Of a DNA stretch of 64,000 nucleotides, positions 15,700 through 23,823 are shown in pieces. Origin of the DNA: Bacteroidaceae bacterium (GTDB lineage: Bacteria; Bacteroidota; Bacteroidia; Bacteroidales; Bacteroidaceae); NCBI GenBank assembly GCA_017427065.1, contig JAFRTL010000021.1:49576-113575 (forward strand), given 5' to 3'. The notes below the pieces were generated by a model. The model made no database searches and was not told the DNA's origin. It was given only the letters and a program-made list of their open reading frames with translations. The translations under genes and the position numbers were made by a program. Positions within the stretch are counted from its first letter, which is position 1. Every line of letters begins with the position of its first letter.

Positions 15700-17625
15700 A
15701 TGAATTACGGATATGTGAAGGTGGCGGCTGCCGTTCCAAGCGTAAAGGTGGCCGACTGCTTCTATAACGCCAGCAGCATTATAGAGCAGGTAAAGAAAGC
15801 AGAGGAGATGGGCGTGGAGATCGTTTGTTTCCCTGAGTTGTGTATCACGGCCTATAGCTGTGGCGACCTCTTCAATCAGCAACTGTTACTGGATCAGGCG
15901 GAAATGGCACTGCTGCAACTGCTCGACGAGACTAGGCAGCTTAATGTGGCAGCCATCGTGGGTATGCCCGTACCACTACATGGAATGTTGCTGAATGCAG
16001 CGGTGGTGGTGCATCACGGCAAGATTCTAGGTGTGGTGGCTAAGACTTATCTGCCTAATTATAAGGAGTTCTATGAGAAGCGTTGGTTTACCAGTGCAAC
16101 GGAGCTGCGTGAGACCAGCATCCGACTCTGTGGACAGAGTGTGCCTTTGGGAGCTGATATCCTCTTCGAGACGCCTACTGCCACCTTCGGTATCGAATTG
16201 TGTGAGGATGTCTGGGCACCGATCCCACCTAGCACGTATCACACCCTTCATGGGGCTGACATCATCTTTAACCTTTCTGCCAGTGATGAGGTAATAGGCA
16301 AGAATGCTTACCTGCGCCAGTTACTTTGTCAGCAGAGTGCTCGATGCATCAGTGGCTATGTGTATAGCTCCTGTGGCTTTGGAGAGTCGAGTACCGACGT
16401 GGTGTATGCAGGCAACGGATTGATTTATGAGAACGGCAGGCTACTGGCTGGTAATGAGCGCTTCTGTCTGGAGCCACAACTGGTGGTGAGCGAGATAGAT
16501 GTGGAGTATTTGCGTACTGAGCGTCGCACCAATACCACCTTCTCTACCTGTCATGCGTTCTATGCTGCCGATGTGCCACCTCATGTGCAGGTGCCTCAGG
16601 TAGTTTCTGGCGAAACGGTGCTGACGCGCCGCTATGATCCGCATCCTTTCGTGCCACATGGACCAACGCTGGATGAGCGTTGCGAGGAGATCTTCGCCAT
16701 TCAGGTGGCGGGATTGGCTAAGCGACTGACGCACATCAATGCCCAGAACGTGGTGGTGGGCATCTCGGGTGGATTGGATTCCACACTGGCTTTGTTGGTG
16801 TGTGTGCGCACATTCGATAAGTTGGGCTGGTCGCGCAAGGGCATTACGGGCATCACCATGCCAGGCTTCGGAACGACCGACCGTACTCACGACAATGCTG
16901 TGGCGTTGATGAATGAACTGGGTATCACGACGCGTGAAATCAGCATCAAGGCGGCTTGTGAACAGCATTTCAAGGATATTGGGCACGATCCTGCCATACA
17001 TGATGTGACTTATGAGAATACACAGGCGCGTGAGCGCACACAGATATTGATGGATGTGGCCAATCAGGTGAACGGCTTGGTAGTGGGCACGGGTGATCTC
17101 TCAGAACTGGCATTAGGATGGGCTACTTACAATGGTGATCACATGTCAATGTATGGCGTGAATGCCAGTGTGCCTAAGACGCTGGTGAAGCATCTAGTGA
17201 AGTGGGTGGCACTGAACGATCTGGACGGTGCTTCCAGATTCACGTTGCTTGATATCGTAGATACGCCGATCAGTCCGGAACTGATTCCTGCCGATGAGAA
17301 CGGGAACATCAAACAGATTACGGAGGACTTGGTAGGGCCGTATGAATTGCACGATTTCTTCATGTACTACTTCATGCGCTGCGGCTTCCGTCCTGCGAAG
17401 ATCTTCTTCATCGCACAACAGACGTTTGCAGGAGTATATGATGCGGAAACCATCAAAAAGTGGCTTCGCACTTTCTGTTGGCGTTTCTTTGCCCAGCAAT
17501 ACAAGCGTTCCTGTCTGCCTGATGGTCCGAAGGTGGGTAGTGTGGCCATCAGTCCGCGTGGCGATTGGCGTATGCCTAGCGATGCTTCTTCTGCAGGGTG
17601 GATTGAGGAGGTGAAGGCCCTTTAA
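15700..17625 (+). CDS. nadE: Glutamine-dependent NAD+ synthetase
   Basis: A 641-residue two-domain enzyme that makes NAD+ from deamido-NAD+, ATP and glutamine. The N-terminal nitrilase-type glutaminase carries the triad E46 (FPEL), K115 (VAKTYLPN) and C168 (IELCEDVW). The C-terminal synthetase has the pyrophosphatase P-loop SGGLDS at 356-361 and later GTGDLSELALGW. The start at ATG 15700 gives the usual MNYGYVKVAAA; the frame upstream to 15664 runs through a TATCTTTG promoter box (15670-15677), so it is not translated. The gene lies alone between two copies of the non-coding repeat. Confidence 0.95.
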   Translation: MNYGYVKVAAAVPSVKVADCFYNASSIIEQVKKAEEMGVEIVCFPELCITAYSCGDLFNQQLLLDQAEMALLQLLDETRQLNVAAIVGMPVPLHGMLLNAAVVVHHGKILGVVAKTYLPNYKEFYEKRWFTSATELRETSIRLCGQSVPLGADILFETPTATFGIELCEDVWAPIPPSTYHTLHGADIIFNLSASDEVIGKNAYLRQLLCQQSARCISGYVYSSCGFGESSTDVVYAGNGLIYENGRLLAGNERFCLEPQLVVSEIDVEYLRTERRTNTTFSTCHAFYAADVPPHVQVPQVVSGETVLTRRYDPHPFVPHGPTLDERCEEIFAIQVAGLAKRLTHINAQNVVVGISGGLDSTLALLVCVRTFDKLGWSRKGITGITMPGFGTTDRTHDNAVALMNELGITTREISIKAACEQHFKDIGHDPAIHDVTYENTQARERTQILMDVANQVNGLVVGTGDLSELALGWATYNGDHMSMYGVNASVPKTLVKHLVKWVALNDLDGASRFTLLDIVDTPISPELIPADENGNIKQITEDLVGPYELHDFFMYYFMRCGFRPAKIFFIAQQTFAGVYDAETIKKWLRTFCWRFFAQQYKRSCLPDGPKVGSVAISPRGDWRMPSDASSAGWIEEVKAL

Positions 17626-17698
17626 GATTCATAATTTATTATTCTTTTCTTCGCTGCAGCTCGAAGAAAAGAACCAAAAGAAGCGCCGCCGACTGCAC

Positions 17699-18079
17699 TT
17701 CCGCAGCTAAGCTTGCTTCGCTTTTACCTAAGCGCTGCAAGACGACCGCTTCGCGCTCTAATTGGTGCAGCGCTTTTAACGGTAAAACCTCGCAATCTTT
17801 TCACGCTGCTCCAGTGAGGTCGGAATCCCCCCACTTTATCTCCCCCCCCCCATTGGGGGAGACTAAGAGAGGGAGAGGACTTGCGCAGCCCTTTCCGTCC
17901 TCACATCTGGAGCGTTAATAAAATCGGGAAAGTTTTTGGAAAAGAGGGGTGCACAAATAAGAGCCCCGAAGGGGGTCGTCTTGCGCCCCTCCCAAAAACG
18001 TGAGCGATTTTTAGCGAAAGATGTGCAGACGGCGTGTTTTCTTTGGTTCGTTTCTTTTGCACGAGCAAAAGAAATGAAT
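17699..18079. repeat. Structured non-coding repeat, copy 2 (right of nadE)
   Basis: Same orientation and near-identical sequence to 15307-15638. It differs by an insertion of roughly 50 bases in the loop of the second hairpin (about 17825-17880), which contains a run of ten C (17842-17851) and the short hairpin TCCCCC...GGGGGA. The left border contains TTCTTTTCTTCG and its complement (17643-17673). It ends four bases before the stop codon of the next gene, so its hairpins may also terminate that gene. Confidence 0.9.
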
Positions 18080-18083
18080 AGAA

Positions 18084-18899
18084 TTAAAAATACTTTTTTA
18101 GCAAAGCACGATATTCCCTGCTCTTCATATAACTATCCAACCAAACGTTGATGGTGTCTAGGAGGGCAGGGGATTTCTTATTCAGTCCCCAACTGTAGAA
18201 CTGGGTGAAGCCGATGGGGAGGTGAATGTCGATCTGTGGGAGGCTGTCGGCAGCGATGGTGGCGATGTTCTCCTCACATACCACATAGTCGATATCCCCA
18301 TGTGCCACAAGAGAAATGAGTTGCTCATTGCCATAGAGTGTTTCCTCTTCTACGAGGATGGTGTCGCCAATCTCTTCGCTGAGATGTCTCAGACGCATAA
18401 GGACGGAAGGCCCTGAGGCTGAATGGACGGTCTTGCCTGCCAGATCCAACTGACTGTCGATGTACTTCATTGTATCTGCTAAAGTGACTGGACGGCGTTG
18501 TACCAGGATCAGTCGGTTCAGTAGGATGGGGGTGGTAAGGAGTAAGGTATCCTTCAACTCACTGGTGGTAGGAATGCCGTGTGCCACGATATCGAACCGT
18601 CCGCTACCAATACCTTCCATGCGCTTTTCCAAGCTCATCTCGGGACTGATAGCCACCTGAAGGCCGTGATCACGTGCGAAGGCCTCGATCATCTCATAAT
18701 AGAAACCTGCGACAGTGTCGTACTTAGCGTGCATATCAATGGCACCATACTCCATTGTAGCCCGCAAGATACCTTCTTGGGCAATCTCCGCATAGTCGCG
18801 TGGATGATATTCTGGAGCCTTAGGTCTATGGGAATACCAAATGTAAGCGAGGCAGACACCCAACAATACAAGTAGAAATATGCGCCCGATCTTCTTCAT
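18084..18899 (-). CDS. Periplasmic solute-binding protein, family 3 type
   Basis: A 271-residue protein with an N-terminal hydrophobic anchor or signal (about 5-22) and an amino-acid-type substrate-binding fold: GILRATMEYG near the start, FYYEMIEAFARDHGL, GRFDIVAHGI, and the hinge-crossing strands DLAGKTVHSASG and GDIDYVVCEE. No permease or ATPase lies next to it. Similar proteins in Bacteroidales are also related to the N-terminal domain of MltF. It starts four bases after the porin stop and is the last gene of that unit. Confidence 0.8.
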   Translation of the reverse strand: MKKIGRIFLLVLLGVCLAYIWYSHRPKAPEYHPRDYAEIAQEGILRATMEYGAIDMHAKYDTVAGFYYEMIEAFARDHGLQVAISPEMSLEKRMEGIGSGRFDIVAHGIPTTSELKDTLLLTTPILLNRLILVQRRPVTLADTMKYIDSQLDLAGKTVHSASGPSVLMRLRHLSEEIGDTILVEEETLYGNEQLISLVAHGDIDYVVCEENIATIAADSLPQIDIHLPIGFTQFYSWGLNKKSPALLDTINVWLDSYMKSREYRALLKKYF

Positions 18900-18903
18900 A
18901 AGA

Positions 18904-21183
18904 TTAATCGTAGAAATTCCAGGACAGGCCGAACTTCAGGATGTTCTGATTGATGGGGTAATGGGGTGTCAGGAAGAAATTCTTGTTGCCCTTTCCTGCA
19001 TTGATATGATGCATCATGATGAAGAAACGGGTACGTTTCAACTGGAAGTTGGCATAGACATTCACGATAGGGTAGGCACCGATGGAAACGGCGTTCTCCT
19101 CATTTTGCAGGTTAAACTGCTGAATCGCTGGTGTGTAGGTAGGGGCGTTATACTTCGAGAAGATGCGTACATCGGCACCAAATTGCAAGGTGAGCACCTC
19201 TTTGGCAATCTTCGTGAGGATGTAGAGATTATGGTAGAAGTTGAACGTAGGCAGTGGAAGCACTGTCTGATCACTGCTTTTCTGCCACGTGATTTCATTG
19301 TCTAAATGCAAGATGCCCAGACGGAAGTTCTGCGAAAGGGTGGCATCAACCACCTTGATGTTCTCGCCAAACTGTGTGGGGAGGGCTGAAGCATTGAAAT
19401 AGGTATAGTTCTTTACTGTCTCCACACCTGCACGGAGGTTGGTGCCCGTTCCTGGATTATCGATCTCTGCCTCGAAGCGTACGCGGAACTCTTTGTCCAT
19501 CTCGTCATTGTCCCACATGAAGTGGTTGCTGTGGTAATGACGCATAAAGAAGGTAGGTACGGTGTTGGTGACACGGGCACGTGCATAGACACGAAGCGTA
19601 TCACGCATAAACGGCACGTTGAGGTCGGTATTGGCATTGAAGCGGAACTGTCCAGTGGCTTGTTCCATGATACCTACCTCGCCATTGATATTGTAATGCA
19701 GCGTCTGTCCGGCTCGTTTAGCAAGCTCTCCACCCACGAAGACTTCCTGCTCTTTGTAAGTCATGTTATGCAACGTGGTGTCTGGATTCATCAGCGTATA
19801 GCGGTCCATTTTGTGGGAGATATAGGCGGTGAGTCCGGCTTTGGCATATTTGTTGAACCCTTCGAGCAGCGCCACACCCAGCACGTTCTTCACACTGAAA
19901 GCCACCGATTTGTCATCGGAGAATGTCGGGTCGAAGTAGTTTTGTTCATAAGGTATCCTGCTCTCATCTTGTGAGTGGAACGTATGACGGGAACGCTCGA
20001 TCTTTAACGTATGGATAAAGCTGGTCACGGGCACATACTCATAAATAGTATCCATAGGTACGTTGGAAGGTGCAGGTGCCTGAACCTCAGGTTCTTCGGC
20101 CTTTTCAGGCTCTTCAGCAATTTCCGTATCTGCCAGTGACAGACTGTCGGTTGGAAGTTGCACGTCGGGTAAAGCCAAGCTATCTGTTGGAAATTCTGCC
20201 GTCAGACTATCGACTGGGGCTTTAGCCTCTTCTGCTGCAGCACGCCCCGCTCTTCTAGGCGTGCGTGGAGTATCTTGTATGATGGTGGTTCCCTCTTCAC
20301 CGTCCTTCGGACGAATGATGCGTCGCTCGAAACCGATCTTATAGCGATGGGAGAGGAAGATGGTAGCATTATGATTACGGTTGGCAGAGCTTTCCATATT
20401 CACGGGAATATTGTTGCTCTCATACTCCTTCTTGCCTTCTGCCATGTTTTCAGGGTGACGGATATACTCATCGTTGGTGATTCCACCGTTCTCGTTCTCC
20501 TTCAGGTAGAAGTTGTTGTACATGGCATGTAGGTCGTACCTGTTTCCGCGGTAGCTGGCAAAGATGCCTCCGTTGTAGTAGGCCGTTCCTTGATTGGCAT
20601 AATAGCCACGCCCATAGAGGTAATCGAAGTTGAACCCAAAAGCCATGCGCTTGTTCACATTGGCTGAGAAGTAGGCCTTGAAGCGGTCCTCACCGATGAC
20701 CTTATCGCCTGCCTTGTTGTATGTAAGGTTGGTGTAAGGGATGTTGCTGTTGGTGAAATTCATCTCACTGGGTCGCTTGAAGAAGAAACTCGCATAAGGC
20801 TGCAGGAAGAGCTGCGTGTCAGAACCATAGTCGCGCTCACGGAACAAGCGGGAGAGTCGGGGAGAGCCCAAGTTTCCCAGATGGTTGTAATGACCGTTAA
20901 TGCCTTCGGTGAGGTGATTCAGATTTTGATAGTTCAGTGCGATGGTATCCACGGGGATGCGGCGGACATTTCCCAATGTCTCGTCAATGCGCCACATGAA
21001 GAGTTTGGGTGCCAAACTCTCTATCTCCACGCTGTCGTTGTCAAACGAGTTGAGCTGACGGCTCGGATCCATCTGATTACCATACTGATCCATATTGGAT
21101 GTGGTATTCAGTCGGCGCTGGGCAAAAAGCGTAGAGGTGCTGACGAGCGCCAGCAACAAAATCACCGTGAATAGTCTCTTCAT
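18904..21183 (-). CDS. Putative porin (Porin_10 type)
   Basis: A 759-residue outer-membrane protein. The start at 21183 is chosen over 21237 because it yields a signal peptide, MKRLFTVILLLALVS to LFA-Q. Family features seen are the early VDTIALNYQN, LGNLGSPRLSRL and LYGRGYYANQG blocks and a C-terminal GLSWNFYD ending in aromatic residues. An acidic, Pro/Ala/Glu-rich insert (about residues 315-375, with repeated LPTDSL) is probably a surface loop or disordered linker. The substrate is unknown. It lies 22 bases downstream of a small membrane-protein gene and four bases before the solute-binding protein. Confidence 0.85.
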   Translation of the reverse strand: MKRLFTVILLLALVSTSTLFAQRRLNTTSNMDQYGNQMDPSRQLNSFDNDSVEIESLAPKLFMWRIDETLGNVRRIPVDTIALNYQNLNHLTEGINGHYNHLGNLGSPRLSRLFRERDYGSDTQLFLQPYASFFFKRPSEMNFTNSNIPYTNLTYNKAGDKVIGEDRFKAYFSANVNKRMAFGFNFDYLYGRGYYANQGTAYYNGGIFASYRGNRYDLHAMYNNFYLKENENGGITNDEYIRHPENMAEGKKEYESNNIPVNMESSANRNHNATIFLSHRYKIGFERRIIRPKDGEEGTTIIQDTPRTPRRAGRAAAEEAKAPVDSLTAEFPTDSLALPDVQLPTDSLSLADTEIAEEPEKAEEPEVQAPAPSNVPMDTIYEYVPVTSFIHTLKIERSRHTFHSQDESRIPYEQNYFDPTFSDDKSVAFSVKNVLGVALLEGFNKYAKAGLTAYISHKMDRYTLMNPDTTLHNMTYKEQEVFVGGELAKRAGQTLHYNINGEVGIMEQATGQFRFNANTDLNVPFMRDTLRVYARARVTNTVPTFFMRHYHSNHFMWDNDEMDKEFRVRFEAEIDNPGTGTNLRAGVETVKNYTYFNASALPTQFGENIKVVDATLSQNFRLGILHLDNEITWQKSSDQTVLPLPTFNFYHNLYILTKIAKEVLTLQFGADVRIFSKYNAPTYTPAIQQFNLQNEENAVSIGAYPIVNVYANFQLKRTRFFIMMHHINAGKGNKNFFLTPHYPINQNILKFGLSWNFYD

Positions 21184-21205
21184 GATGCCGTGAACACTTG
21201 CTTTT

Positions 21206-21370
21206 TCAGAACAGGAAGCGAATGATAAATTCCACAACCTTTACAAATATGGCTACGCAAGCCACATACATAAACGTCTGAAAATCTGATACAAAGTAAA
21301 TGACTACGGCAGCGATGGCCAGAATCATGAAGACCATGTTCAGAATGTTTCTAATCTTAATAAAGTTCAT
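21206..21370 (-). CDS. Small membrane protein, 54 residues
   Basis: This short frame starts at ATG 21370 and ends at TGA 21206-21208. The product starts MNFIKIRNILNMVFM and has two hydrophobic stretches (about 8-27 and 33-50) joined by SDFQTF, so it is a likely two-helix inner-membrane protein. It lies 22 bases before the porin start and shares its strand. A TATCTTCG box at 21391-21398 may be the shared promoter. I do not recognise the family. Confidence 0.65.
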   Translation of the reverse strand: MNFIKIRNILNMVFMILAIAAVVIYFVSDFQTFMYVACVAIFVKVVEFIIRFLF

Positions 21371-21445
21371 ACGCGTATAGTTTTACGTTGCGAAGATACG
21401 ATATTTATTTGAAAAACGTGAGTCTGTTAACTTTTTTCCGCATTT

Positions 21446-21799
21446 TTATGAGGAAGACGTGTCTGTTGCTGGTTTAGGGTAGTGTTTGAAGATATGCTCC
21501 TTCATCTCCTTGAAATCATTGATCGCATCCCAGATGCCATCTTCGGAGAGTACCCCGCGCTTGAGGTCCTTCGGCAGTCGTCCGGCTTCATCGTCGGCAA
21601 AGTCTTTTTGCCACGTCTTGCTGTGGTAATATTCTTCCAGAGCTGCTATATCATGTTCTATTTCATCCCAATCTGAATAATAATCATAGATTTTACTTAA
21701 TGTCTTCTCTGAATTTTCCATCTCCTTAGTCGTGTTTATTACTAAGTCGAGTAAGTCTTCCATGTGTCTGATCCTTAATGTCTGTTTGGTTTCTTCCAT
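21446..21799 (-). CDS. DUF4298 domain protein
   Basis: A 117-residue soluble, acidic, helical protein recognised as DUF4298 from the pattern LEEYYHSKTWQKDF, ADDEAGRLPKDLKRGVLSED. The function of the family is unknown. The frame extends upstream to 22006, but ATG 21799 fits the family length and follows a TACCTTTG promoter box (21826-21833) by 26 bases. It is divergent from the TPR gene at 21925. Confidence 0.8.
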   Translation of the reverse strand: MEETKQTLRIRHMEDLLDLVINTTKEMENSEKTLSKIYDYYSDWDEIEHDIAALEEYYHSKTWQKDFADDEAGRLPKDLKRGVLSEDGIWDAINDFKEMKEHIFKHYPKPATDTSSS

Positions 21800-21825
21800 A
21801 GTTGTATAAATTGATGATTTTGCCG

Positions 21826-21833
21826 CAAAGGTA
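21826..21833 (-). promoter_or_regulatory. Putative -7 box of the DUF4298 gene
   Basis: Minus-strand TACCTTTG matches TAnnTTTG; no clear -33 TTTG was found at the expected distance. Confidence 0.45.
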
Positions 21834-21924
21834 CGATGTTTTTTGTTAATAATCATTATCACAGTATGATAGTTTCCTGTGTTTTTTGCATTTTTGCAAA
21901 ATCGTATTTTTAATGTACTGCAAG

Positions 21925-23091
21925 ATGAAGAAAGTGTCCCTATTGATATTACTGACCTCCTTGATGCTCTGGCCACTGATGGCGCAAGAGAAAGGAGGGA
22001 TGACAAGTAAAACCCAACTGGCTTTGATGCAAGACAGTCTGACTGCCGATTCGACCAATTGGCAACTGATGCTCAGACTGGCGGATGCCTATCAGGAAAA
22101 GAACCGTACGAAACGGGCACAGGAACTCTATGAACGTGCCATACAGTTACACGTGAGTGATACCTTGCAACGGGCATTGGCAAAGTGTTATTATTCACGA
22201 GGTTACTATCGTAAGAGTATCGATTTATGCAACAATCTGCTCCAGAAGGATACAATCGATGAAGACTTGGTGCTGGTGGCGCGTTGCTATGAACGTATGG
22301 GGGATGTGGACTCCACCATCGCTTATCGTGAACTGATTGCAGAACGCGACATAGAGGACTATGGCAATGTGCAGAGTCTGGCGCGTATCTACAATCAGGT
22401 GGGTATGAACGAGATGGCACTTTACTATCTGGATCTGTATTACAATGTGGATTCTACCAACCTGACCGTGAATAATCTTCGGGCTTATATCCTGCATGAA
22501 TTGCGCCAATTTGATGAGGAGATCGAGGAATATCGAAAGTTGAGGGAAGCTGGTTTCCGTGATGCTACCTCTCTTTATTATGCAGGGGTGGCCAATGCAC
22601 GTATTGGTCGGAGAAAGGAAGCATTCGAACTTCTGGACGAAGCCCGTGAGCGCAGTATCATTCCTAATGGCTACATCTATGCAGAACTGAGTATGGTGTG
22701 TGACATCGTAGGAGAGTATGAAGATGGTATCAAGCATGCAGAAACAGCCATCGACTTATTGTTGCCCGACACGTCGTTGATGTATTCTGTCTATGATCAG
22801 AAGGCGATGAATGAGGTGGCGAAGTTCAAGTACCGTGATGCGATAGAAAGCTATAAACGCTCACTGGATTACCAGAAAAACCTGACTAACATCTGCCAAT
22901 TGGCTTATCTGTATGGAGCCCTGAGAGATGAACGTAACGAACAGAGATATTATGAATTGTTCCTGAAAGAGTTAGAGACCGTCAACAGGCCTGAGCGCTA
23001 TGCTTCTTTGAAGCAACGAGCAGAGCGGCGTTTACGTCGTATGAAGGAAGAGCAATTTTTCCGTGACGGAGTACCGCAGCAAAATAATTAG
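21925..23091 (+). CDS. Exported TPR-repeat protein
   Basis: A 388-residue protein with a signal peptide (MKKVSLLILLTSLMLWPLMA-Q) and many TPR-like helix pairs, such as KRAQELYERAIQLHV, RKSIDLCNNLLQKD and KYRDAIESYKRSLDYQ. It is probably a periplasmic scaffold with an unknown partner. ATG 21925 is chosen because it starts the signal peptide; an ATG at 21913 would add four residues. Its stop lies inside the region used by the tRNA-Val promoter. Confidence 0.82.
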   Translation: MKKVSLLILLTSLMLWPLMAQEKGGMTSKTQLALMQDSLTADSTNWQLMLRLADAYQEKNRTKRAQELYERAIQLHVSDTLQRALAKCYYSRGYYRKSIDLCNNLLQKDTIDEDLVLVARCYERMGDVDSTIAYRELIAERDIEDYGNVQSLARIYNQVGMNEMALYYLDLYYNVDSTNLTVNNLRAYILHELRQFDEEIEEYRKLREAGFRDATSLYYAGVANARIGRRKEAFELLDEARERSIIPNGYIYAELSMVCDIVGEYEDGIKHAETAIDLLLPDTSLMYSVYDQKAMNEVAKFKYRDAIESYKRSLDYQKNLTNICQLAYLYGALRDERNEQRYYELFLKELETVNRPERYASLKQRAERRLRRMKEEQFFRDGVPQQNN

Positions 23092-23109
23092 GAAAAAATG
23101 CCTAGAAAG

Positions 23110-23140
23110 TTTGCAGAATAAATAAAACCTTGTAATTTTG
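23110..23140 (+). promoter_or_regulatory. Promoter of tRNA-Val
   Basis: TTTG (23110-23113), 19-base spacer and TAATTTTG (23133-23140): full consensus, 18 bases before the mature tRNA. Confidence 0.75.
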
Positions 23141-23157
23141 CATCCGCAAACAAAGAT

Positions 23158-23232
23158 AGGAGCGTAGCTCAGTTGGTTTAGAGCGCTTCAGTCACATTGA
23201 AGAGGTCATCGGTTCGAGCCCGATCGTTCCTA
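23158..23232 (+). tRNA. tRNA-Val (CAC)
   Basis: A complete cloverleaf of 75 nt. The acceptor AGGAGCG/CGTTCCT pairs with one G-T. The anticodon stem CTTCA/TGAAG holds loop GTCACAT, giving anticodon CAC for valine GTG codons. The T-loop is TTCGAGC. The CCA end is not encoded. Confidence 0.9.
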
Positions 23233-23307
23233 CTAAGTAGATTTTCTAATTTTTTCTAGTGAGATGGATGGTTCGTGAGAATCGTCCTTTCTTGTTTTAT
23301 ATAAGGT

Positions 23308-23347
23308 ATAAAAAAGGGTGCATCCTCATAGACACACCCTTCTATTT
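23308..23347. terminator. Bidirectional terminator between tRNA-Val and rpiB
   Basis: AAGGGTG (23314-23320) pairs with CACCCTT (23335-23341), with an A run before and a T-rich tail after. It can end the tRNA transcript and, read on the other strand, the arabinose operon. Confidence 0.6.
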
Positions 23348-23369
23348 TACTCTAATTTACTCTAAACTC

Positions 23370-23822
23370 TCAACCCTGAACCCCACTAACAGGAATCTTG
23401 TTGATGCGGCGTTCATGCCTTCCGCCTTCAAATTCGGCGGTGAAGAACACTTCCAAGATGGCATCAGCCTCTACGTTGGTGAGATGGCGACCAGGGAGTA
23501 CCAGTACATTGGCATCATTGTGCTTGCGTGCCAATTCACAAATCTCTGGTTTCCAACAAAGTGCTGCACGGATGCCTTGGTGCTTGTTGAGTGTCATAGC
23601 AATACCATTGCCCGTACCACAGATGGCAATGCCTGGATAGACTTCACCTCTCTCAATAGCTTCAGCCATAGGGTGGGCATAGTCGGGATAGTCGCAACTT
23701 TGTGAGCTGAACGTTCCAAAGTCCACAAATCCCCAACCACGGGCAGAAAGCCATGATTTCACATATTCTTTCAAGGCAAAGCCCGCATGATCTGAACAAA
23801 GTCCGATAGTCTTTACTTCCAT
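23370..23822 (-). CDS. rpiB: Ribose 5-phosphate isomerase B
   Basis: A 150-residue RpiB/LacAB-type isomerase interconverting ribulose 5-phosphate and ribose 5-phosphate. Seen are CSDHAGF near the N-terminus, the CGTGNGIAM loop with the catalytic Cys, and PGRHL with the conserved His. The length is typical. It is the last gene of the arabinose operon, one base after the transketolase stop, which places it in the feed of arabinose-derived pentose phosphates into central metabolism. Confidence 0.93.
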   Translation of the reverse strand: MEVKTIGLCSDHAGFALKEYVKSWLSARGWGFVDFGTFSSQSCDYPDYAHPMAEAIERGEVYPGIAICGTGNGIAMTLNKHQGIRAALCWKPEICELARKHNDANVLVLPGRHLTNVEADAILEVFFTAEFEGGRHERRINKIPVSGVQG

Positions 23823-23823
23823 A

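Noticed and set aside
15159-15767. Overlapping frames of 80-140 codons on both strands left of nadE
   Set aside because: They lie in the structured repeat, are open in several frames at once, lack ribosome-binding context and recur in the second copy with frame-changing differences.
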